Source of the DNA: a virus
Length of the DNA stretch: 27,975 nt
Direction: 5' to 3' (one strand)
IMG/VR virus record: IMGVR_UViG_3300020183_000366
Span: 1-27,975 of that record
Positions 1 through 7,400 of this stretch are shown here, in pieces (positions within the stretch are counted from its first letter, which is position 1; each line of letters starts with the position of its first letter). The notes under the pieces were generated by a model, which worked only from the letters and a program-made list of their open reading frames with translations, was not told where the DNA came from and did no database searches. The translations under genes were made by a program, and so were the position numbers.

Positions 1-290
1 GTTTATATCGGATGCTATGCCAAGAGAAAAAACGCTACTTGTTGGTGCTGTGCTGTTCCAATAATTAGGGCCATTGATTGGTGCGGCTGTGTCAAGATAA
101 GTCACCATGGTTGCACCAACAGATGCAACATAAACAGACCAATTACCTGTTGAGTCACGGCGTTTTACAATCATCAACTCAGGTGCAACACCTAAGTTGT
201 GCGTGACTGTTCTATTTGAACTCGTCCCCGTATAGCACACCACATCAAAGAAGCCGGGTGCGCGGCTAAAAAAATAACTTATGTGAGTCT
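1..290 (-). repeat. Fibre repeat unit, second copy (partial)
   Basis: On the minus strand this encodes the segment beginning FFDVVCYTGTSSNRTVTHNL and running to WNSTAPTSSVFSLGIASDI at the window edge. It matches the copy at 950-1240 with an offset of 948-951 bases, a one-codon difference within the repeat. Both the DNA and the protein are visibly similar, for example GCTATGCCAAG at 14 against GCTGTGCCAAG at 962 on the plus strand. Confidence 0.85.
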
Positions 291-2307
291 GCCCGTTGGT
301 ATTTCCTCGGATATCAGAACCAGTCCAGTAAGCAGCATTTTGTCGGTCGAATTTTGCCCCATTTGTTGCTGTAGCTTCTGCGACATCACCATCAAAGAAA
401 AGATATTTCAAATCACCGCGCAACCGATCATAGTTATACCAATTGGAATTCGACTCATAATTACAGAACCACGCCCAATCATTGACGAATCCCGTGTCGT
501 TGGAGGTTGTTGTCGTTGCTGTGTATGAAACAGGCGTAAACACACTCGTACCACTCGTCGGTGTTTTCATCGGGCCGCGACGGATGGCGATGTAGATGTA
601 GGTTACGCCGGAAGCATTCCATGCAGCTGAGGTTGCGATCATAGAAAACCCTGTCGCCGTTAAATCTATTGCGTTCGAATCTGTTTCTGCTGTTGCCGCA
701 TTTGGGTGTAGGTATTTATCACCTGTTCCGATTGGTAGGCCGCGCATAGTGTCATATAAAACCCAACTACTGCTGCCACTGGCGCTTTTAATTAAAATCC
801 ACTGCGGCTCATAACCCAACGTAATCGTGTTACCAGCAACTCCTGTCCCCGTATAGCTCCCGCAGCTAATCACATTGTCCAACCCAGTCAGGCCAAAACC
901 ACCTGCGTCATGGGCGAAAAGATAGGCGACGTAGGTTCCGGCATTTGCATTTACATCCGTTGCTGTGCCAAGCGAAAAAACTGTCGATGTCGGGGTGGTG
1001 CTGTCCCAGTAAGTAGCGCCTGTCGCTTTTGCTGCGTTGGTGTTCAGCACCAAATATTCAGTATTAGCAAGACTGCGGTGATACACAGCCCATGCGCCGG
1101 TTGTATCTGTGCGCTTGACGATGATCCACCCCGGCACAGAGCCAAGACTGTGAGCAATAGTACGATTAGTTCCATTCCCCGTATAAGTAACAACGTCAAA
1201 AAACTTCGACTGTTTGCGGAAAGTCCATGAGACGTAATTTTGATTGTTTAGATTTATTTGTGAAGTGTCACCAAGGGTAAACCCGTCATTATTAAAAGAA
1301 GTAAGACCTCTTGACTCTGTGTTTTGTGTAATATTTAAGTTTGACGCTAACTCATACGTAGTACCTCTAGCTGTGTCATATAAAGCATGATTCCTATTTC
1401 CGAGTGAACGACTTTTAATCCAAACTAAACCACCATCAGAAGCGCCAGAGGGAAACGGTCCAGTTATTGATTCTACAGCATTTACTACATTGGCAGTAAA
1501 TGCATTGATTGAATAATCCGTTGTCGGGCTAGGTGACTGACCTATTAGTAACTGAGTATTTGCAACGGCCGTAAGAGGACTTGTACTTGGAGTGAAAGAC
1601 GCTGTATAAAGTGCTGTTCCAACAACTAATCTTAGGTTGGAAATATAACCATTAAATCCTTGACTAGTTGTTGATCCGTAATTTCTTGTTCCAATGTACC
1701 AATCTCTGCCATTATTCGGTACGGCAGAAGAAAAAGCAAGAGTGTCGACCAATTCACCGTTCAAAAATGCTCGTATGGTGTTGCCCGATCTACAAAAAGC
1801 AACATGACTCCACTGATTCGTCAATACAGGAACGTTAAGAGAACCTGCGGTAAGCCATGTCGCCGAATCGTTACCAATGTATAACGCTATATTTGAAGTG
1901 CCATCAATATAGATAACAAAAGGATTATATACTGTAGTGCCACTTTTGCATATTGGTACATATTTTCCTGTCCCATAAGCACTGTTTAACCACATTTCTA
2001 AAGTAAAATCACTGGATCCTAGTTCTAATGATGGATTATCAGCAAAAGTTAAGTAGTCTCCTGTACCATCAAAATAAATGCTTCCACCATCTCCAGTGGA
2101 AGAACCAAGTTCAATTCCGTTGTTGATTTTTTGTCCCGTTCCATTACCCGTATAAAGATACGTTGAAAATACATCCTCAACGTAATTAGCTACTAAAGAA
2201 GTTGAGGGAAACGGAAAACGTCTTAAACTTATTCTGTTTAAGGTAAACTTATTTTGAGATGTCTTTCTGTTAGATAGATTGGAAAGACTGAATCTTTTTA
2301 GACTCAT
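1..2307 (-). CDS. Tail fibre/adhesin: LamG domain plus repeated phage fibre domains (3'-partial)
   Basis: The frame is open from an ATG at 2307-2305 to the window edge (769 codons with no stop), so the C-terminus is missing. After a short N-terminal segment (residues 1-60), residues about 60-250 form a LamG/concanavalin-A-like sandwich, with FDGTGDYL, FTLEMWL, QWSHVAF and GYISNLRLVVG landmarks and the ALYTASFTP strand. From about residue 275 there are tandem copies of a beta-rich unit common in marine phage fibres (WIKSRS, LYDTARG, FFDVVTYTGNGTNRT, VPGWIIVKR). I believe this is the Pfam DUF7483 type, recalled rather than searched. Two copies lie about 950 bp apart. The role is inferred to be binding of host-surface glycans at the end of a fibre. 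The start lies just downstream of the preceding gene's stop. Base composition changes sharply near position 1230. Family assignment is good; receptor specificity is unknown. Confidence 0.85.
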   Translation of the reverse strand, partial: MSLKRFSLSNLSNRKTSQNKFTLNRISLRRFPFPSTSLVANYVEDVFSTYLYTGNGTGQKINNGIELGSSTGDGGSIYFDGTGDYLTFADNPSLELGSSDFTLEMWLNSAYGTGKYVPICKSGTTVYNPFVIYIDGTSNIALYIGNDSATWLTAGSLNVPVLTNQWSHVAFCRSGNTIRAFLNGELVDTLAFSSAVPNNGRDWYIGTRNYGSTTSQGFNGYISNLRLVVGTALYTASFTPSTSPLTAVANTQLLIGQSPSPTTDYSINAFTANVVNAVESITGPFPSGASDGGLVWIKSRSLGNRNHALYDTARGTTYELASNLNITQNTESRGLTSFNNDGFTLGDTSQINLNNQNYVSWTFRKQSKFFDVVTYTGNGTNRTIAHSLGSVPGWIIVKRTDTTGAWAVYHRSLANTEYLVLNTNAAKATGATYWDSTTPTSTVFSLGTATDVNANAGTYVAYLFAHDAGGFGLTGLDNVISCGSYTGTGVAGNTITLGYEPQWILIKSASGSSSWVLYDTMRGLPIGTGDKYLHPNAATAETDSNAIDLTATGFSMIATSAAWNASGVTYIYIAIRRGPMKTPTSGTSVFTPVSYTATTTTSNDTGFVNDWAWFCNYESNSNWYNYDRLRGDLKYLFFDGDVAEATATNGAKFDRQNAAYWTGSDIRGNTNGQTHISYFFSRAPGFFDVVCYTGTSSNRTVTHNLGVAPELMIVKRRDSTGNWSVYVASVGATMVTYLDTAAPINGPNYWNSTAPTSSVFSLGIASDIN
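950..1240 (-). repeat. Fibre repeat unit, first copy
   Basis: This encodes FFDVVTYTGNGTNRTIAHSL followed by VPGWIIVKR and WDSTTPTSTVFSLGTATDV, parallel to the copy at 1-290. The period is about 316 codons. The segment between the copies holds a shorter related motif (YEPQWILIKS, YDTMRG). Confidence 0.85.
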
Positions 2308-2309
2308 TC

Positions 2310-2648
2310 TTAATAGATTTCTGTTCCAAAAGCAGAAAACGCTAACAGCGAACTATTCGCATTGACAGATACAATTGATTCTGCATTGAGTGTCACACCA
2401 AGTGTGAGCGTTACAGTATCTCTGCCTGGCACATTTACACTATACGCAAGATAACTGGCATTAGATACCGCAGCATTTGCCGTGTTGACAGCAACTCTAA
2501 AAGCAGCACCATTTGCCGCAGCCTCATCCAGATTCGCAATTGTAATTGACGAAAGAATAGCCGAATTTCCATTAGGAACAGTGTACAAAGTAGATAGCAC
2601 ATTGGCTGATGGATTTCTTTGTCCTAATATTTTATATGTTCTTGCCAT
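2310..2648 (-). CDS. Small beta-rich virion protein
   Basis: A 112-aa protein with no signal peptide or membrane segment, rich in Ala, Ser, Asn and Val, with alternating strand-like segments. The pattern YTVPNGNSAILSSITIANL followed by a VPG turn and LTLGVTLNAESIVSV resembles the 110-aa protein encoded at 3151-3483, so the two are probably distant paralogues. A Shine-Dalgarno-like AAAAAGGA precedes the ATG. It lies between two fibre genes, so a small fibre-associated or decorating protein is likely. I cannot assign a named family, and the exact position in the particle is unknown. Confidence 0.75.
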   Translation of the reverse strand: MARTYKILGQRNPSANVLSTLYTVPNGNSAILSSITIANLDEAAANGAAFRVAVNTANAAVSNASYLAYSVNVPGRDTVTLTLGVTLNAESIVSVNANSSLLAFSAFGTEIY

Positions 2649-2662
2649 TTAAATTTTCCTTT

Positions 2663-3151
2663 TTACATTCCACCAAACAAAAATGCATCATCAAAGATGT
2701 CGGGAGGTGATACGATATTATTTCCCGAAACGGCATTATTTGCGATAAGATTGCCTGTAATAGCGCCTACGTTAATGTTATTACTACTGATAGTACCGGG
2801 AGCAATCTTATCACTTGTAACTGAGTTTGCTGCTAACTGTGTTGTACCAACGGCACTTGCTAAAATCTGACTTGAAGAAACTTGATTAAATGTTAGTGTA
2901 ATTGGTGAAGTATAGTTCACCAAAATGTTTTCTGTACCTAAAGAAGGCGCTTCAGTAAACGTTACAACACCTGATGAGACATTATATGAGGCAATCGGTG
3001 TCTGTAGTACACTATTAACTACAACGATAATAGCGTTAGCATCATCAAGAGTTCTCGACAAAGTAAACTGAGTACAAGCACCAGTACCGCTAAACTTATC
3101 TACTTTAGCAGTAAAAACATTGACTTCAGGATTGTTGCCAATATAGGCCAT
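2663..3151 (-). CDS. Short tail-fibre-like protein
   Basis: A 162-aa protein starting MAYIGNNPEV, a start common in marine T4-like fibre proteins. Residues about 15-80 form a strand-rich module (TQFTLSRTLDDANAIIVVVN, then TFTEAPSLGTENILVNY) of the kind that often opens phage fibres. Residues about 95-150 are a regular short repeat (GTTQLAANSVTSDKI, GTISSNNINVGAITGNLI) typical of trimeric, intertwined fibre shafts. The C-terminus ends DDAFLFGGM. The start overlaps the stop of the upstream gene by one base, so the two are probably translationally coupled. It is likely a fibre connector or small fibre. Confidence 0.78.
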   Translation of the reverse strand: MAYIGNNPEVNVFTAKVDKFSGTGACTQFTLSRTLDDANAIIVVVNSVLQTPIASYNVSSGVVTFTEAPSLGTENILVNYTSPITLTFNQVSSSQILASAVGTTQLAANSVTSDKIAPGTISSNNINVGAITGNLIANNAVSGNNIVSPPDIFDDAFLFGGM

Positions 3152-3483
3152 TAGGTAATCTCCAAAACCGATACAATTACATCACCAGAAGAAGCAACTG
3201 ACGTATTTACTTGTAAATAATCACCTGCCTCTAACACTAATTTTTGATCGCCGCCAATTGGAACTAATGCACCACCAGGAGCAATTGTCGCATCTTTAAC
3301 AAGATAGACATTGTCGGTAATAGTACCACCACTCAAAATAACATTTGCTGAAATTGGTGAGTTTGTAATATTAGCAATCGTCATACCAATCACAGTTGCT
3401 TGTACACCTGTGTTGGCCGTATAAACATTTTGAGCCGTAGTTCCAGCAGCCTTGAGTGTTTGATTTTTAAAAGTATTCGCCAT
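3151..3483 (-). CDS. Small beta-rich virion protein
   Basis: A 110-aa protein, predicted mostly beta, with YTANTGVQATVIGMTIANIT, an APGGALVPIGG turn and KLVLEAGDYLQVNTSV. This resembles small fibre-tip or accessory proteins of marine phages and, more weakly, the 112-aa neighbour at 2310-2648. It is the first gene after a late-promoter-like AATAAATA at 3507-3514, with AAAGGA about 8 bases before the ATG, so it probably begins a separately transcribed distal fibre unit. No catalytic motif is visible. Function beyond virion accessory is not assigned. Confidence 0.75.
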   Translation of the reverse strand: MANTFKNQTLKAAGTTAQNVYTANTGVQATVIGMTIANITNSPISANVILSGGTITDNVYLVKDATIAPGGALVPIGGDQKLVLEAGDYLQVNTSVASSGDVIVSVLEIT

Positions 3484-3506
3484 TTTTGAGTATTCCTTTA
3501 ATACTG

Positions 3507-3514
3507 TATTTATT
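3507..3514 (-). promoter_or_regulatory. T4-late-type promoter element AATAAATA
   Basis: On the minus strand AATAAATA matches 7 of 8 bases of the T4 late consensus TATAAATA. It lies directly after the TAG stop of the upstream gene and about 24 bases before the ATG at 3483. This leaves room for a start point near 3501 and a leader with AAAGGA. The geometry fits a late promoter; activity is inferred. Confidence 0.5.
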
Positions 3515-4198
3515 CTATCCTAAAGCTATTGCAAAAGCCAATGCGTCAGCCGTTGTTGAATTTGCGGCCGCAAAAGCAGCAGTAACCGTGTTTTGAATAA
3601 TTAAATTACCTACCATTCCCGAATGATTCTGACACTGATAAACATAAGTGTTATTAATCAAATTAAATGGTACTTTCCAGATCAAAGTTCCCGTTGTTTT
3701 TGCTTGTGCATCTGAACCTATTGAAACAACTCCAGTTGTTGAAACATGAGTAAGTCCAACATTATATAATGTGCCACCTGAAGACTGTCTTATTAAAAAT
3801 GGATGACCCGCAACATTAATATTAAAAGATATAGTTTGACCAGGATGTAAATAAATGTCTGGATTTCCACCTGAATATTGATCAAAAAGATAAGATGAAG
3901 CGCCAGAATTCGTAACTTTAAATGTGGTAACTCCTGATTTTACATTAGCATCTGATGAGAAAACGTAACCACTAGCATAAACATTTCCAGCAACGTTAAT
4001 GTCATTGAAGCCAGCATCATCAAGTTTAATATTACCTGTTACAGTGAGATCGCCACCAACAACAAAATCAGTATTCGCATAGAACGTACCACCTACACCA
4101 TTGGTAAGATTATTTGCAACTGAAATTAAATCTTGAGTTGCAATAAGCCATTGTTGAAAAGTATTCGCGGTTGTTACCTGATTAATATTGGCTGGCAT
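3515..4198 (-). CDS. Fibre-like virion protein with cupredoxin-like domain
   Basis: A 227-aa protein. Residues 1-35 (NTFQQWLIATQDLISVANNL) look like a virion-attachment helix. Residues 40-80 carry GGDLTVTGNI and INVAGNVYASG strand repeats typical of phage fibres. Residues about 95-202 resemble a cupredoxin: YLFDQYSGGNPDIYLHPGQT, then GHPFLI with H132, and near the end TYVYQCQNHSGMVGNLII with C189, H192 and M195. Together these are the His-Cys-His-Met set of a type-1 copper site, in the order used by plastocyanin but with C-x2-H-x2-M spacing. There is no signal peptide, as expected for a virion protein. AGAGGA precedes the ATG. Fibre location is inferred from neighbours. Copper binding is inferred from ligands only; it could be a cupredoxin fold used for binding or stability. 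Confidence 0.75.
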   Translation of the reverse strand: MPANINQVTTANTFQQWLIATQDLISVANNLTNGVGGTFYANTDFVVGGDLTVTGNIKLDDAGFNDINVAGNVYASGYVFSSDANVKSGVTTFKVTNSGASSYLFDQYSGGNPDIYLHPGQTISFNINVAGHPFLIRQSSGGTLYNVGLTHVSTTGVVSIGSDAQAKTTGTLIWKVPFNLINNTYVYQCQNHSGMVGNLIIQNTVTAAFAAANSTTADALAFAIALG

Positions 4199-4200
4199 TT

Positions 4201-4410
4201 CTATCCTCTATTTGCAATATGCTGTAACAATAGTTTTATCTCTTGAAAGTCACTCTTTAAAGAGGCAATTTCTTCGTTTAGATGTTCAATATTGTCTTTT
4301 ATTTGTTTCTTGTTTCTATGTTCCGACAATCTTTCTCTATCTACATTTAGTATTGCTTGATTCGAAGGATCTCTTCGAAGATTATTATGATCTTTTACTT
4401 TATGCATCAT
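4201..4410 (-). CDS. Small coiled-coil protein
   Basis: A 69-aa protein, charged and mostly helical. The N-terminal part (MMHKVKDHNNLRRDPSNQA) is followed by a heptad-like stretch at residues about 37-66 (IKDNIEHLNEEIASLKSDFQ). The ATG overlaps the TGA of the 1821-aa gene in an ATGA arrangement, which points to coupled translation, and the next gene starts directly after it. A small helical protein between the large baseplate gene and the fibre genes suggests a connector or assembly factor; this is context only. A plus-strand frame over the same bases is judged spurious. Confidence 0.75.
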   Translation of the reverse strand: MMHKVKDHNNLRRDPSNQAILNVDRERLSEHRNKKQIKDNIEHLNEEIASLKSDFQEIKLLLQHIANRG

Positions 4411-7400
4411 GATAATGCAATCACTCTTAGATTCTTAACCGTTGGAGCATTAACTGGATTAGTAGAGTAAAACACAATTTTAATTGCAAACGTCTTGAAG
4501 TTTGTATATGTTACTGCACCAGATGTATAACTAATCGCATCGGCTTTGTATTCATAATCATAATACTCAGCTAAATTTTGATTAGTCGAAGAAACGCCAG
4601 TTTGTGTCATTAAAGTAAATGGTTTATTTTCAATTTTATCCGAATCAGTTGCCGAAAGCACACGATAATAAACTTCAATTGATGAACCTTGCGGCAAGTT
4701 TTGTTGTAAATAAACTCTTAAAGATTTAGCATCAAATCCTTCACTTAATGTAACTTTTCTTAAAATATACTTAGACAATGCTCCACCGCCAGATGATAAT
4801 GTTTCTGGAAATGAAGTCACATTTGCCGAAGAAGAACTATCTAATAAATTTTTTACTACAGTGTAACTTGAACGTGACGCATCAAAATATGGAGAAACGT
4901 CTGAGTTTAAAGTTATCATTTTAACTCTTACATTTGCATCAGACGAAGTATTAATAATTTTTCTTTGATCAAAAATAATATTTGAGTTAGGTATTATATT
5001 CAGATAATTACTCATTGCTCCTGAAGAATTCGCTTTTGATGCTAATTCAAACATAACATTTGCAGAAGAAGACAATGTTTCATAAGGAATATTAACTCTT
5101 GCAAGATCATAAGTTTGATCATATCCAAAATTAACTGGCGTTAAAATTACTTGTTGAGTTGTGTTTGTAACAAATTTGCACTGTCTTAAAATAAAACAAA
5201 TGTCGCTATTTTGTTCTGGTGTCCATGTGGATGCATTTTGTGATTTAAAGAAAGAACCAATGTATGGTTGAGATACAATAGGTCCTACACCATCAAGCCT
5301 TTGCTGTCCAATTGTGCCAATGTATACAGTATATTCATCAGAATTTGCTTTTATAACAAATGAATATTCACCAGGTTCTAAGAAAATCGGATTATCAAAT
5401 GTAAAAACTGTTGCCACTGGAATGTTAGGATTTGTGGGTAAATTAACACTTGACGGATTTAATGTTACTTGTGAGCCTGAAATAATTTTTTCAGAGGCTG
5501 GAAAACCATTTACAGTTGGTCGTAGTTCAAGAGTGACAGGTATACCAGAATTATCTTTTGTAGCAAAATAGATTTCAATATTCGATACAAAAATACCATC
5601 TGGATTAGTGAAACGATTTACAAAGAAAGTTTGTGAAATTGGATCAGTGCCTATTCCACAGTTTTTTGTTGCGTTTTGTCTATCACTTGAATCTGAACCT
5701 GCTTTTGCGGCATTTACAAAAGCAGCACCTATAAATTCTAATGATGCGCCACCTGCCGCAACTGTAGTCCAATAGTTCATACCAGCCAAATCTGGTGCTC
5801 TGCCTAAAACTTCTCTGTACATTTTATCGATGTAAGCGACAGCAGTTGTGGTACCCGAAACTGTGGTAGAAGTTGCTGCTGGGGCAGCCCTTGATCCAGT
5901 AACATTATTAGTTGCGGTAGCCTGAGAAACCGGTGTGTATGTTGACTGGCCGGTTGCATCTCTTACTGCACTTTTCCAATCAGTTGTTCCACCCAATCTT
6001 TCACCACTAGCACCTGAAGCAGCAGTTATGGCAATTGATGTCACAGTTGTATGAGAATTATACCCACCCACATCAATATAAAAACTTTCTACCGCTGTGG
6101 GCGCATTATTGATACTTGTATTAGATCCTATCGTTGGACCAGTTACCTCAATGATAGGATTAGTTCTAATAGGTACACTTGCAGCTTTTTGCACAGGTGG
6201 GTTTGCGGAATAAAAGAAGGTTTCTGCAAGTGTTGTAGCAGTTTTTGTATTAAAAATATCATCACAGAAAAACAGATGATTTTTTCCTACAGTAAATTTA
6301 TAATACTCATCATTAGGAATAAACAATTTACCTTTAGCATATCCGTTACTATTTGTAGTTAATTGTTCAGTTGTATAACTTGATGTTGAAGTATTAAATG
6401 TTCTTAGGTACCCACTAATACTAATTTTATCCAAATATGCTGTTATTCGTGTGTTTGGCCGCATTCCAAATAATTCAAAATTCAAAGCAGTATTAGCATT
6501 ATAAACTAAAAGTTTATTTTCAATTATCTTAGTATCTGATGCTTTTACTCTGGCATCTGATGTTGTTTGAAGTTTTTTACCAGACTCAGAATAATATGTG
6601 TAAACAATATTAGTTTGATCTGCAAAACTAAGAGATATCCAATCGTTCCACTTAGATCCAGAAAAATTATCTGAGTAAACAAAGTTGTCTAAATTTTTAT
6701 CATCATTAACTACAACATCAGGTCGTGTAGAAAAATCCACCCAACTTGCTGCTGTTTTTTCAAGTCTGACAGAACCAATAAAACCAATAACATTAAATGG
6801 ATTAACGTTAACTGTTTCGGAAGCAATATTTTGAGTAATATAAGGCACTGAAGTATAAGTTAACGTAACAAGATTTCCAGTTGTTGAAAGAGTGTTGCTT
6901 GAAATTGTAAAAGAAGTGCCGTTGCTTTCAAATCTCGGTCTTAGTATTTCATTGTCATAATCAATTGAACATTTATAATCTGTATTAAATACGTCACCAG
7001 TGCTATGACCTCTAAATGAATCTACAACAAATCCATTATTAAATAACTGATTATCTTGATCATCGTAATAAGTCGTAGACGCAATATCTTTTTCTAAAAG
7101 ATTAAGAGCAGTATAATATTCAACTTTAGTTAAACGATTATCAATTGCGCCAATATCTTTCATTGTATATCGTCTGTTATTTTCTGCTTTTATTTTTACA
7201 TTACTTGTGGTATATGTGTAAGGATCAATTGATAAAGTATACAAAGTCATTGCATCTTCTTCATCATTTGGAATTGGCGGATATGATAATGCACTAACTC
7301 CGGTAAGTGATTTAAAAACGCCATTTTTTGTTAATACAATTTTATCATTTCTTCTTAAATAATATTCGAGATTAGTATCAACAACACCAAGAATTGAGTC

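Noticed and set aside
283-1230. Plus-strand open frames opposite the fibre gene
   Set aside because: The minus frame is open across all 769 codons with clear LamG and fibre-repeat homology. The plus frames are Cys/Arg-rich shadows.
4188-4412. Plus-strand 74-codon open frame opposite the 69-aa protein
   Set aside because: It covers the minus-strand gene almost exactly. The minus frame has the operon coupling (ATGA) and sensible coiled-coil composition, while the plus frame has no ribosome binding site or operon partner.
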